Shown: positions 1 through 14,636 of the stretch, one piece after another | How positions within the stretch are numbered: position 1 is the first letter of the stretch | Layout of the letters: each line of letters begins with the position of its first letter | From: Mastigias papua | Lineage: Eukaryota > Cnidaria > Scyphozoa > Rhizostomeae > Mastigiidae | Assembly (NCBI GenBank): GCA_964019165.1 | Contig: OZ025271.1 | Coordinates: 64,501 to 128,500, forward strand | Length of the DNA: 64,000 bases | Reading direction: 5' to 3' | Program-made: the position numbers and the translations under genes | Notes under the pieces: model-generated | What the model saw: only the letters and a program-made list of their open reading frames with translations | Told to the model about the DNA's origin: nothing | Database searches by the model: none

Positions 1-1110
1 CACTGAACAGTGATTAGAATCGACACACCGAAAAATAATTAAGAACGACACACCAAACAATGGTTAAAAAAGACACACCGAGTAATGATTAAGAACAACA
101 CCCAGAACAATGATTAAAACTGACACACAAAACAATTATTAAAAAAGACACACCGAACAGTGATTAGAATCGACACACCGAAAAATAATTAAGAACGACA
201 CACCAAACAATGGTTAAAAAAGACACACCGAGCAATGATTAAGAACAACACCCAGAACAATGATTAAAACTGACACACAAAACAATTATTAAAAAAGACA
301 CACCGAACAGTGATTAGAATCGACACACCGAAAAATAATTAAGAACGACACACCAAACAATGGTTAAAAACGACACACCGACACTGATTAAGAACGAGAC
401 ACAGAACAATGATTACAAATCACACAACAACAAATGATTAAGAACGACGCACCAAACAATGATTAAAAAAGACACACTGAACAGTGATTAGAATCGACAC
501 ACCGAAAAATAATTAAGAACGACACACCAAACAATGGTTAAAAAAGACACACCGAGTAATGATTAAGAACAACACCCAGAACAATGATTAAAACTGACAC
601 ACAAAACAATTATTAAAAAAGACACACCGAACAGTGATTAGAATCGACACACCGAAAAATAATTAAGAACGACACACCAAACAATGGTTAAAAAAGACAC
701 ACCGAGCAATGATTAAGAACAACACCCAGAACAATGATTAAAACTGACACACAAAACAATTATTAAAAAAGACACACCGAACAGTGATTAGAATCGACAC
801 ACCGAAAAATAATTAAGAACGACACACCAAACAATGGTTAAAAACGACACTCCGACACTGATTAAGAACGAGACACAGAACAATGATTAAAAATCACACA
901 ACGACAAATGATTAAGAACGACACACCGAACAATAATTAAAAACGATACAATGACCGATGATTAAGACCGACAAACCGAAAAAAGATTAAAAGTGACAGA
1001 CCGAAAATGATTAAGAATGACAAATAATAAATACTAAAATGACACAGAACAGAGATTAAAAATGACCCAGAATAAAGATTAAAACGACACATCAAACAAT
1101 GACTAAAGAT
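1..1110. repeat. Satellite array, 25-bp monomer with 150-bp and 474-bp higher-order structure
   Basis: Monomers of about 25 bp follow the pattern GACACACCGAACAATGATTA plus a few A residues. The marker TGATTAGAAT recurs at 11, 161, 311, 485, 635 and 785. That gives six-monomer units of 150 bp and a superblock of 474 bp present twice (1-474 and 475-about 940). Variant bases such as AGTAAT/AGCAAT are conserved at equivalent places in both superblocks. Monomers decay after about 940. The array probably continues left of the window. It is non-coding. Confidence 0.93.
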
Positions 1111-1715
1111 AGCTTGAACAGCAGTATGGACACACTTAAATACAAGTTATCAAGATTTGCCGATGACTAATCACACTTCTTCATATTCGCTCCAACAAAC
1201 TTCAGTGTTCAATGGTGCCTCCTCTACTTCAGCTGTGAACCACTTCCATAGTTGTACATATATGCACAGATTCAGGCTTCCATTCCATTAATTCACTGAT
1301 TGGCATTACCAACAAAAATAAACTAAGTCAACAAAGTCTAGCAGGGATGTGTGGCAGGGGAGCTCAGGGGTCAAAAGTACCCCCATTTTACAGCATGCTA
1401 GCCTACCGAGGGAAAGCAAATACCAGTTATCACACAGCTCTTTTAGCGGATTAGTACTCTGTCTATCTTCGGACAATGTCTGGCACCATCCCTGCTAACT
1501 AGTTCACTTGAAAAGCACTTACCAGTTATGAAAATATACCATCAAGCCTCACATGACACCAATAACTTCTTATAACTTCGCTCATTGTCGTTATTGTCAA
1601 GTACGTACAATTTTTTATTTCTGCATCTACTGTGGCGACAAGTCACTTTTACCATTCCCTACAAATCCAAATAAGATGCATTAATGGAATATTCTATACC
1701 ATGCAGACATACAAG
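1111..1715. other. Intergenic, nothing recognised
   Basis: Unique-looking AT-rich sequence. I see no open frame of note, repeat or RNA gene. Confidence 0.5.
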
Positions 1716-2123
1716 GTACATTAGCAACAAAAAATTTCCGTCAGATAAAATTTCGGCGGATAAACTTCGTCGACAGAAATTTCGGACAATTTTTCAGAAT
1801 TTTGTCGTGACAAAATGTCGTCGTGGATTTTCAACACACAAAACAGATAAGAACATACTACTAATATTCTAAGAGCTAAAAACTTAAAACACAAGTAAAG
1901 TCCAATGAAAAACAATATATTCACAGTTTATGTGAAGGCAATCAAAAGTGTTCCTTTTGGCACTCTAAGAATCTCTACTCAAAATGGTACGAAAGTTTAT
2001 CAAAAGAGCATAATTAAAAGTATTCGTTTAAATATACGTATAGGAACATTGTTTTTCTTTAATCACAAAGCCTCTCTAAAAATTAATTCCGCCCTTTGTG
2101 CTCAGTTCTGTTGTATCTTGTAG

Positions 2124-2553
<430 letters not shown>

Positions 2554-2939
2554 ATTGGATGCATTAATATTATCTATGACTTCATACTATAGTTTTTCTA
2601 TGCGAATTCTCAAAATTCTTAAAAGCAACAAATTTCGTCGTTACAAAATTTCGTCACATTTGAAATTTCGTCGAAGAACTTTTCGTCAAAATATTTGTCC
2701 AAAATTTTGCCACGACGAAATTTTTTGTAGTTAATGTACGCTACATGGTCAGTGATTAAACACCATACTCTTCAATAAATCAATTAAATACTTCTATGAG
2801 CTTAATACTTCCTATCTTCATATTAAATTAATGGACACCTCATTGCTATGATACACTGACGTTGTATACACGAGTATGAATCAGAGATTTCAATTTCAAT
2901 TCTAAATAGCAATCTACATAAGTTTAAAACTTCGGGTGT

Positions 2940-3640
2940 CAACGCCTTCTAAACTACTGACTGGTCTTCTATTCAAGTTCATTCTTTCCGGGGCCCATGT
3001 CTTCTCCCAATTCTCAACAGCTTTCTATTTACATTTAATGTTTCGTGTCCTAATGCCTTCATCGAATTCACAACATTTTTCAACGTACGTTTAATGTTTC
3101 GTGTAGTAATGCCTTCCCCAATTCACAATAGCCTTCTACTTTCGCTAACTTTTCAGATTTCACTGTTTTCCACAATTCACAACAACCCTCTATCAAAGCT
3201 TACTATTTTGTGCCCCAGTGCCTTCCGCAATTCACAGTAGCCTTCTACTTTCGCTAAATTTTCCGATTTCACTGTTTTCCACAATTCACAACAACCTTCT
3301 ATTAAAGCTTACTATTTTGTGCCCCAGTGCCTTCCGCAATTCACAGTACCCTTCTACTTTCGCTACATTTTCCAATTTCACTGTTTTCCACAATTCACAA
3401 CAACCTTCTATTAAAGCTTACTATTTTCTGTCCCAGTGCCTTCCGCAATTCACAGTAGCCTTCTATTTAAGTTTCATGTTTCAGATGTCAATGCCTTTCA
3501 CAATTCAGAATAGCCTTCCACTTCAGCTTGATATATTTTGGGTGCCAAAGCCTTTCACAATGCACAACAGCCTTCTACTTAAGTTTAATGTTTCGTGTGC
3601 CAATGCCTTTTACATTTATACACATGAGTACGCTTTCAGA
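2940..3640. repeat. Tandem repeat, 109-bp unit of two diverged halves
   Basis: CACTGTTTTC recurs at 3161, 3270 and 3379, exactly 109 bp apart. Each unit holds two related halves built on CCTTCnnCAATTCACAAnAGCCTTCTA. Flanking diverged half-units extend the array to about 2940-3640. The plus strand is pyrimidine-rich. The open frame through it is a by-product of the repeat. Confidence 0.85.
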
Positions 3641-6600
3641 TTCCTCTTCCCTCTATTGTATATCAAGCATTCAAATTAAACACTAGAAAACAACACAAAA
3701 TTTCTATAAAATTATACCTTACCAGAATCCATGATCTGCCCTCCGGTTCAAATATAGTCTTTTAATGCTTTCAGCTTCACGTAATGTTCCAGCAGATTGT
3801 ACTTTATATATTTATACTTGTGTGTCATGTGGCAGCATTATCAGCTTTTTGCTGTTGTCTACAAAAGCATTACTAGTTATTAATTTGAACAGCCTACCGA
3901 TGTATAGCCACAAATATAATTTTATATTCAATATCCAATTCCCCTTCAATTCTAAGCAGCTCCCCCTGCTTCACCCATTTCAACTTAATGATTAAATTCT
4001 TCATAATTTCCACGTTATACAAATCTATTTTCACTTAGCTCCTGCTAATGCTGCTTATATGCTTTGCATTAAAATATCTTAGCAGGAAACAACATAAACA
4101 TGACATAAACTCCACCAAACTGTACTTTAGCAACTGTCAAGCTCTTTCTTCAACCAATTGACAACAACAATAATAGTACTTACAGATTAGATGAATGTTC
4201 AAATACTTAATGAAATTTATATATAACATCTTCTATTTCCTTTCACAGCATAATGATAGCTGGCTAGCTATTCAAATTTCTATTCGATTCTCACGAGCAG
4301 CTATTAGTGTTTGTGACACAATTTAATATTTTCATTGCTAATATTTGCATTATATTTGCTTGTCTCTGGTGGACTCGTTACATCTCTTGTTACGATCGGC
4401 TAAGACACCATATCATATACCATTTGAAGATATCAAATTTTATATTCAATTTCAATCATGAAGTGCATCATCCCACTCTTGTCATCCAAATAATACATCT
4501 ACGGGAATTTAATGTAAATATAATCAGAAGATGATCGTGTAAACCGGCCTTTACAGATGACGAAACAGGAAAGGACATCCTCCACAGAATAATTGCACAG
4601 ACTTTCTATCCTCTTAACCTCGAATTTAGATGCAAGCAGTGCCCTCTTCGTGAAGTACTTGTATGTTCTTTGGCCAATAGCGAGATGGAGAGGAAGCAGA
4701 CATCTCAACTATCCTAGGCCTTTACCAGGAAAATATATCATCATGGCAAATGGATAGCAATAGAGCTAAAATACACCATGGTTTATCATTCTTCAAATTA
4801 GCACATTACATTAGTTTATCTCTGAATGTGAGTGACCAATTTACTTTACCTTTAAAGCATGTTTGAATAATGAATCACCTAGGAAGTTTAAGAAACATGT
4901 TAGAAGCTCTTGATACCAAATGGCCAGAACTATTTTGGAAATTAACAACCAGCACCGGACCTTAGTTTCCTATAAACAAAATACATGTACCATGTGAGGT
5001 TATATCTAATGCCACGTCGATGAAGGCAGCAAGGCCTGCCTATTTTAATGAAACCTTGAATCTGCATATTTTGCTATATGCATGCATACATACATTAAAT
5101 TGTAAGGACATTGTAAGGAAAGGAAACAAGGCGTACCTATTATAATGAACAATTACGTCTGCATATTTTGTTGATAATAGGATGTATAGGGTGGAACCAT
5201 TGACGACTAACTCTGACCGTGCCCTATATTTATGTGATCGACACCAGCTTTCTGTAACTTAGCCAACAGAATTAGCGTCGATGAGTGATTACTGTTGATT
5301 GCACAAATTATAAACAGATCAGTTGTCAGCTATGGCTGTCTCACTGCTCGAAACCATGTTATCACTGTACATTTAAACTAGTCATATACCAAGACCCATA
5401 ATGAAATTTATTAAAGATTGAGAGTTCATCAAGGTCAAAGTCAGCCAAGGCACTTATACAATAGTGACGAAATGCAGTGTAAAAATAGTAAATACTACTA
5501 AAGCATATTCCCGCTTTGTCCAGCAAAGATGTCTTTTAATTAATATCGATCTTTTACAGACGACCTTTCCATGTACATGCGAATCAACTTTGAAATCACT
5601 GTATTCATCCTTCAAATTCATTCTGTCTAATAACTATTTAAACCTCGAACGTACAAAACCAATCCTAACGCTATTGATGATATTGACACTAACGAAAAAC
5701 ATGATATGATACACACAATGCATATGCATAATGTACACTTACTATCGCTAACATGGTAAACTGCTACCTATGATAAACCACAAACATACGGGCTATTGAA
5801 GAGGGAGAGTAGGGCTAGTACAAATGAAGTTTGCTTTAGTCTTTAATTCCATCAGAGGGGGTGTTGTGTACTTACAGCTGTAGTGGAAATTAGGGCTCAG
5901 TGGACTGTAATGGAAAATATCCCTGTGTATGGTTTTAAAAAAGCACAGGGTGTACAACACATAATGACTAATGTAACATGCTAACGTCGCCAGATACTAA
6001 CAAGACATCAAACATGCTAACATAACATTGCTTGCACAAACGCTCACTATGCGATAAATAAGGACTACACGGGGTGTAGGGCAAATCTCAAAGGATACTA
6101 TCTAGGACAAAACTCTATGAATCTTAGGGAAGCCCTCTCAAGCGTATATATATACCCTTTTTAGATTTACAACTACAAACCGAATAAAATGATAAGCACC
6201 AGAGAAATTTCGATTGTTATAATATTTTCTAATCTTAATGCAGACTATTTAATGAGAACATCAAATCTTTAAGAAAATTAAGGCTCAATATGGCTGAAAT
6301 ATAATACTAATTTAAGAATAATGCATACTTAAAAATTATTAAAGACATAAAACATATGTATATATATTTATTCTAGCGCTTTTTAGAAAAAAGAGCAGAT
6401 TAAAGATTCATTTATCAGGCATCAATTTTATAACGCTAGGCTGAGACCTAGCAACTTCTCGGCGAGTAGAACTTAATAGAATACAGTGTTAGAATGATGA
6501 GATTACATTTAGAATAGGACGGACAAGAAAATGAGACTACCTGAGTGGTTCTTCTCAATGCGAACAAACGGTACCTCAAATTGCCTGCCAAATTGCGGTA

Positions 6601-9600
6601 ACACCCCAACGAACCCACTGTAACGATGCATTTTACGTGACTTTACTTCTCTTCAAGGATCCATAACTAGTATCATTGTTACTTAAACTCATACAGATTA
6701 TCCTTAAATGCTGTTATTCGAGATTGTACCATCTTCAAAAGCCTAATAATGTCTATATTGTGTAATGGTACTACCATTCCCTTATGTGGACATTCAGTCC
6801 CAGACCACTAAATTTCAGATTTTCTTTGAATATATCACTTTAGACAGGTGGAAGTAACTACGAGAGTTGAAATAAGGCCTATCAGATATCAGAAAATGTC
6901 ACTGACTCAAGCTGTACAAAAATTTCCGAAAATATAGTTAAGACGTTCACGTAGAGGGCGGGCAATACAAATGAACGGGTAGTATATTATGGATGGATAT
7001 GGATGGTATACGAAGGGTGGTGGCTCCAATTCTGAAATGTGGTCATCTTCGGTTTTTCACTTCCCACTTGCAAAGAAAGCTTTTGTGCAGACTATCCCTA
7101 CAACTTTCTTGCTTTTCAGCAAAATACTTCTTATCGGTTAATTAACTTCAAAATTAGACATGTCTTGTGAGATGGGAAATCTGGGTTTATATCAATACAT
7201 ATATCAACAATTAGACTTGACCCATGACAAGGTAAGATTTTCAACATTTATAATGTAACTTTAATTCCGCACAATTTTCATTCACTTATTGCTAATAGGG
7301 ACATTAGTACAGAGAATTTTACATTTATGAAATATGGAGCCCCTGCAATTCGAACCTATTGAACACACTTTTAAGAGGGGGGGGGGGTCAAAGTTTCGAT
7401 ACCTTTATGCGAACATTATAAATATTTGGTTCCTGTGGGGTCATTCACGATACTTACGCCCAGAATCATTACATTCTACAACCCCAATCACCCCTTACAT
7501 GCGAGTACGTTTTTGATATAACCCACTTACCTAACCCTATATGGGAATACGGAATTTTCTTTCATAATTCTTTAATCTTAATGTATACTTTTTATAACAG
7601 CGTTGCACAAAATAAACAGAAAAATGCATTATGAATTTGCTCTCAGAACAGATCGCTACAATGTTTTCATTTAGAGTTGTCAAATTAGTGGGCATTTTGC
7701 CACTACTTACCAGGGCAGGGGTGAGGAGGTCTAGTAGAAGAGCAAACCATCGTATAAACGCCCCATCATATTTACCAACCCACCATTTATCGATCCTGCA
7801 CGCATGTGTACGCTTCTGACTGTTGGCCACACACTGACACTCAACATAATAAACATTAATTGCTGGAACCTGAGTTTGTGATTATGTTACAATCTCCTAG
7901 ATATTTTTGCTTTATGAGCCATATTTCTTCTGCACTTTTTTCTCATAAAACACATGTCTAAGTACAGTGTCAACTCACGGCTATCAATCCATGCCTTTGT
8001 GAATTTTCCAGGAATCATTACAACAGAATTTACTCTCACTCCCTACCCATGCAGATAAACCATTTCTTCGATCAAGCACGGCGGTTGAACCGGGCTCATT
8101 TCAGGAAAACATGTGAAAGTTGTCCGAAATATACTTCACACGCCGTAGAACAAAACTTCAGGACAGTAAGCAAACACCTGTATCCCCCATGTTCATTCAG
8201 ATGAGCAGAGACAATTAAACTAAACTATACGTCACTTACCACGCCATAGACAATGATGGTTTCTTTGCATTATGGACCAAATCCCGTTTAAACAGTTGTT
8301 ACCGCACATGAACATCCAGGTGTAAGGCAATAAGCTCCAAACCTGTTTCCATACGAATGGTCTGATGACCAACTTCGTTACTAAACGAAATGACTGTAGC
8401 ATGCGTGAGATAGCTGTAGCGTAACTACTCTTTGCATGCTTTGACGTGGAAACAGGAAGCTACCGTTACAACGATGTCGTTTGGATTTCAAATAACTGTC
8501 ATTCAACCCTTATTGCTACACAATCCAATATAATTCACTTAACAAGTCCTGTAAACAGTCTGCATGTCAATGAATGCACTTGTGACATTATCCTCATCTG
8601 TCACTGCACTCCACGGGGCCAATGTGATCTCTGCTTAGGTAAGTTTAATACTAATTTGTTATTACGAAAAAATTCAACCAAGAACCTTATTCATACGTAA
8701 TAGTCTAATGCAATATACACGTCCCCACGGTTGGAACGTCTTGGGCTTGAATTTCGAAACAAATTGACCCCATAAAGGGCGTCCTAGACTAACCGCAATG
8801 AAGCTATTTATGTAAAAACTCAGGCTCATCGTGACTTCGCTTGTCATGTTTACACTTAATTTCAAGATGTTTGTTGGAAAGAGAATAGCAATGAGCAGTA
8901 CTAGCCATTTCAACTGGACACCAGAAGCACAACACTCTACTTGCAAACTTCACAAAAAGTCCCAACCAATGACACTGTTTTTGTTCATTTTCTTATAGTT
9001 AAAGATGTCCACGTGAAGGAATGAGGAATTTTATAGGATATTTCCATATGTAGCATTTGTACTGACTGACATTAATAAAGTAGACTTTATACTCCTATTT
9101 GTTAGTCTGAAAATAGTCTATAAGGCTACAAATACCTCACATTTACGATTAAGGCTAAAGTAAGCGCGACATTCACTTTTGTGCTGCTCTCTGGAGACCG
9201 TTGAAAATGCTTATACTGGCTAAGATTTAACAATATATTGAGAACAATTTTGGACTGAAACCCAACAATTTTCAAGAAAATTAAGGTTCATCAAACCATG
9301 TTTTGTCATAACCGATCAAATTACCAGGTGTTCTACTAAACAACGTAGTGTTATTTGCTTAAAGTCGTGTTGAATTGACATCCAATCGAATCAAAATTAT
9401 CATCATACATGGTTCGGATACCATAATCCCTCGATCATTACCTGATATTATATCTGTAGTGGATGAAGACCATCAAGGTATTTTCATGTTAGAGAAGCTT
9501 ATAAGAGTGGAACTATGAATTACGAGAGCACGGGTGAAAAGAATATGAATAATAATTAACTAACAATAATCAAGCTGCCACTGATATAAATGAAAAACAT

Positions 9601-10438
9601 GCTCCTCTTGGGATGAATGAGCTCCCACCTTTAATTGCAAGGCATCCACCAAGACAAAAGTTTGACTTGGTATAACACAGTGATCAATAAAATTAACTTT
9701 CCAATTACTACATCATTTCTATATGAGGGGTTGCATACTGATGAACACTCGTGATTTCAAATTTAACAGACAAATGTTAAGGGCGGAACTGTAGCACCCC
9801 TATGCCCCAAGAACGCTACAATATCGTTGATGTCTAATTTCAAGTGTAACACAAAAACTAAAGGCACACATTGTACAATATCAGTGGTACGCAGGCGAGC
9901 ATTGCATTATATGTATTGGTTGTTATGTAGGCCATCGAATTGTCCACCCCCCCCCCTTTTGAATACCCAAAGAGGCTACAGTGTAAAATTCTTTGTAATC
10001 CCAGCCCGTTAAAATACGTCCCCATAACAAAAAGAGTGATAGAGATCTTGCCAAAGACCGATGATTACATTTACACTATATTTTATCTGGATATAATTTT
10101 ATCAGAAAGGGGTTGATGAGAATGTAGTACCCGGCTGCTCAGAGAGCAAAGAAAGCTCAGTTCTGAACTTTTGAAGCCTAAGAAAGTTGATAAGTCACAA
10201 GTTCAATTAAAATACACCTATTCAGGAAAGACAAGCATCGCTTTCATTTAACTTTTATCTCGTAGTAACCTACGGCCAAGAAATTATAATACTATGTGTA
10301 TATGTAAGCCTATTTAATAATGTAGTTTTACGCACATTGGGTTATTCTTGCTCAGAAAATCTTGAGAAATTTTCAATTCTGAAGTCATGGAAAGCAAACA
10401 ACTTTTCTATACCGCAATATATTCCTGCAATGTGCATA
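3641..10438. other. About 6.8 kb without a recognised gene
   Basis: AT-rich and mostly unique. A possible plus-strand exon starts after an acceptor-like site at 4554 (peptide containing FRCKQCPLREVLVCS, stop near 4717), but I cannot place it in a gene. Strong minus-strand 5' splice-site look-alikes occur near 3720, 5741 and 8236 without a convincing exon. Short G or C runs occur at 7378-7387 and 9948-9957. No RNA gene is seen. Confidence 0.4.
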
Positions 10439-10439
10439 T

Positions 10440-10519
<80 letters not shown>
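10439..10519. repeat. (TA)n microsatellite
   Basis: About 40 uninterrupted TA units. Confidence 0.97.
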
Positions 10520-10522
<3 letters not shown>

Positions 10523-11321
10523 CACATTATATAACCTATACTTCAATCCCCTGACTTTTGCTTAAGAAGTATAAGTTTTCTCAGGATGAGTAAAAAAGTT
10601 CAAATTTAAGCTACAAACTCCGGTTACTTCTGTCATGAAGAGCAATGAATTTGCTTCTCTGACCTGCAGAATCGCATTTTTGTTTTGATCATAACAATTG
10701 CAAGTCTAACTGCCTTTCCCTTGCATAAGTAACAAGGTGAATATTCCCCTGACTTGTAAGCTACTATCAAATACGTCACATTTCATAAGCCCTATCGAAA
10801 AGGTATATAAACACTACAAGTCTTTGCGAGCTAATTCTACGATTTAAGGTATTGCTTCAGTTGAGAACACACTGCTTAGGCAACTGTACGTTGAGCAAAG
10901 ACTACTCGCAAAGCTTTATCAAACTATCGTTGACAAACTATTTAAGCATTTTAGAAAAAAGCAATACTGGTCGATATTGAAAGCACTGGTGGCCATGAAG
11001 AAGCAGAAATCAGGCCGAGTGTTTGGCGGCATCGGTAAAACTTTGCTCTGTAAGTGCCAGTTGAAAGGAGCTTTCGACTGTGCCGCCATTAAAGTCAGTA
11101 ATTATTCCAAGTGAATTGCTATAGAGAGTATAGAATCGAATGCTTAACACAGGAACTCTGGCAAAACATACTGATGTGCAAAATGAAACTGAAGGGTGCA
11201 ACCAAGCTGTGCGAAAAGACAGTTATGCATTGGGTACTCTTGCTATCACCCTGTAGGACCAAAAGCGCGCTTTATCTTCAAAGATATCAGACATGTGAGC
11301 ATGAAGAGAAAGAGAACTTAC

Positions 11322-11384
11322 CTATACATTCATGATGGTTTGATGTGACGTCCGAAATAGTACATGACAGCCGTGATAAGGTGA
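11322..11384 (-). CDS. Candidate small exon 9 (63 nt) of the same gene
   Basis: Acceptor ATGCAACACTCCAG with no other AG until the donor GTATAG|GTAAGTTC. It is 63 nt and open in phase 1, ending ISDVTSNHHECI. If real, the gene extends at least to 11.3 kb; its stop exon was not found. Confidence 0.45.
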   Translation of the reverse strand, partial: SPYHGCHVLFRTSHQTIMNV

Positions 11385-14345
11385 CTGGAGTGTTGCATTA
11401 TATCTTTAGAAAATGATCAACTTGATTCAAAACAACAGGTCCTTTCAACACTGCTTGGAATCTAATGGCCTAACTGTCTGGTAGTGTACTGGTAGTGGTC
11501 TAGTGCATCAACATATGCTATAAGCAGAGGTCCCTTGAGAGCAACAACAATGATTGAAAACAATTGATGTTTAAGAGTATCCTCGTAGTAGTGGGCCAAT
11601 CAGAAGAGTTGCTCAGGGATCATGAAAACAATTCAAGCGTATCGATGCAAGTACTGAGTTGTAGACTAAATAATGTAACAGTTGATAATATACCACACTC
11701 ACAGGCGTACGAAGGAATACTATACCAAATGACAGCAAAACAGGTTGAAACTATTCAATAAGACAGAAGATGGTAACGGTTGCAAATTGAATCTTTAACA
11801 CAGGAAAGATAAGTGAAACAGGCCCAAACCAACACCGGGCACGTTCAGCAAGGGCAAATACGGTTGGCTAATATTGAAAGTAACAGCGCTTACAACGTAA
11901 CGATAATCCAAACTTCGAAACTTTTCCACACCATGTTTCTTTTACCTTTAATGCCTACCAGCCCTCTGAAGTACAACGGGCTGCACAGATTCCCACCCCC
12001 CTTACCTCTCAACAGCAAATTAAATGCATATTACCAGGTAACTGTGACGCTGTTACATAAATTGGCAGACAGGCCCAGTGTGAACAAATCAAATGAGCAA
12101 CGGTTTACAGGTATGACCATATAGCACGCTAAAATAAAGCAAAATAAGGTTTTAATGAAAGCAGTGTCGTTGGTTCAATTTTCACTACACGGTGACAGTA
12201 TGCCATACTTCAAGAGCTGTCAATGACCTTCATAGGTGTTTATATTCGGATTCTGCATCAGGAATTAAACGAATGAAGCAGTATTTGTGACCATTTCTTC
12301 ACTGTTCTCTGTCATATTCGTCATCTGAGACAAATCTACAATAAAAATAGTCCAATAAATTATGTCACCAGCAAATAACATGTGTTTCTACTAGCAACAC
12401 AAGCTAAAAATATAAAAAGTTAATATGGGATAAGTACACCACGAGTGAAAATTGGAATTTCGAGAAGAGATTGAGAAATAAAATGTGAACTCAAAATTTA
12501 TATTTTTCTATCTAAAAATAAGCTCATTCAGATAATCAGGGGGTCATTCATTTCTGCAGCTAAGTACAAAACAATAACTTTGCTGATGAAACTTTTAAAC
12601 TTAATTGCAACACAATCATTTAAAAGTCATTTGTCCGATAGTATTTTCTTTTACAAAACAAATACCTACAATGAAATTAGATACTATTGATCAAAATACT
12701 TACCATAGAACTCAATCAAATTATTTCAACAGTTGACATGTCAAAGTAAAATTGATTAGAATTGCAATTTGAATTAGTACAATTGCAACTCACTCGATAT
12801 AATGGACTGTAATCATCTATTGAACCAAACAGACCTTAGGCAATACTTTTCAATATAAACAAATGTATATGAATAGTGAACCACAAAGACATACAACTGG
12901 GAAGAACATAAAATTGTACATTAGTAAACTCTTTTGTCCTTGATTACTTCTCAGGTAATCTTTCTCGATTTCCACTATATTTTTTCAAACTATATTGATC
13001 AACAATTTTTGGTGGCTTTTTAATCTCTCCGATCAGCGGTGAGACTAGGTAAAGAAAGTGATAAGGCACTTGCTTTTTAGATACATATATTAGATCCTCC
13101 TTATAATATGAAACAGCTAGAGACCAACAAATCAAACTATTTGACAGCGTGTTTAAAAACATCGTAATGATCAGCATCCTTTCAAAAAATTATGAAGCAA
13201 ATGCCTTTAAACAGCAATTGTACTCAGGTGTCTAGTGAAGTGTCGGTTACAAAACTACGAAGTTTTCTCCATATATTTCAAAATACTTTAATTAGTTCTT
13301 CCATAAATGATATCCTCTTACTTTGCATTAATTATGGTGTATAACGATATCATATATAACGACATTACATGAGGGACATTACATTGCAGACACTGAGTCA
13401 CATATCTACCAAATATAATGCCTCAGATTTTGCATAGTTACGTTGCTACAGTAATAAATGGTTAGTATCCCTTCAATATCATTGTCATGTAAACTGCATT
13501 AGTCTTTAATGTTATTAATCATGAGCCCATTTTCGCTCTATAATGTTCGACAACTTTTACTCATTCTCCCTTGCCTCTGTGAATCTGTATATCGTCAGCT
13601 TGAGTTTTACTTGTAAATCAGATTATCAATATAGTAAACCAACGACATAAGTATTGGTTATTCTAACTTATACTTTACCTGCTATCCATCGAGCTCTATT
13701 CTCAATTTCCATAAGCATCAAACAATCATTATAAATGCATGTCCTGCAATAATTCTTCACGCATCTGTTTGTGTGTCTTTTATCAGCAATATTTCCTGAT
13801 CACCACGTACCAAACAAAAAACAAGTAATACTCATTAACAAGGATATCACATTACATGATAATTATCAAATTTCTTCAACCACATTCTTTGTTCAACCAT
13901 GTCAACCGTGCTGCCTGATGTTTTACCTAATTCAATGTAAAGTTGTTGAATAGACACAGTCTTCAAACATCATATTATTTGCAAACTACATACGACTAAT
14001 ACAGTAATGGTTACTTGAATATCAAAATTAAAAGACCTTATTTGTAATGTAAACAGCTTCTCTTCGGTGGTCGGTAATCATTCAATCTTCAAGCCTAGGC
14101 CTAAGGCCTAGACATAATTAGCACCAGACAATACAACATATTATTTGTAGGCACCTAAGTACACAAACTATAACGTAAGCGCTAAAAAACACTAGTTTTA
14201 TCACAATGAAATGACCGTTGACAGAGACAGATACATTGCCCAGAAAGGGTGATACTGACATTACAAGGGAGATGACTAACACAAAAGCACTTAACACGAA
14301 CATTTTATTCCAGCACGCAATTTCAAGGGTAACGTAACATGATAT

Positions 14346-14415
14346 GCAACACGGAACATGACATGCAACACGGAACATGACATGCAACACTGAACATGAT
14401 ATGCAACACGGAACA
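14346..14415. repeat. 19-bp tandem repeat, about 4 copies
   Basis: Unit GCAACACGGAACATGACAT; starts at 14346, 14365, 14384 and 14403. Confidence 0.85.
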
Positions 14416-14600
14416 ACATAACATATAAAATACAAATACATTACACATTTACTCTCCCATCTCAGCTTAATGCTATAATTGTCAATAACTTCCACAATTC
14501 ATCTGCCTACACATCTTCATATGTGCAGCTTCATTTTCTATTGATTATTCGTTTGGCATCATAATAAAATAAAACAAAAGAGCAGAGATGTTTATCTTAC

Positions 14601-14636
14601 CAGATATCAACCTCACGCAGGAGATATCACGCGGTT
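14601..14636 (-). CDS. Candidate small exon 8 (36 nt) of the same gene
   Basis: Acceptor AGCTGCAAACATCATTAG (weak pyrimidine tract), donor ATATCTG|GTAAGATAA. It is open in phase 1-1 and encodes EPRDISCVRLIS. It matches the phase rule of the upstream exons but is less certain. Confidence 0.45.

Noticed and set aside
8446..8640. Plus-strand frame ending at CTTAG|GTAAGTTT
   Set aside because: No convincing acceptor, no partner exon, peptide unrecognised.
12690..12830. Donor TATG|GTAAGTAT on the minus strand
   Set aside because: All acceptor choices give stops or wrong length.
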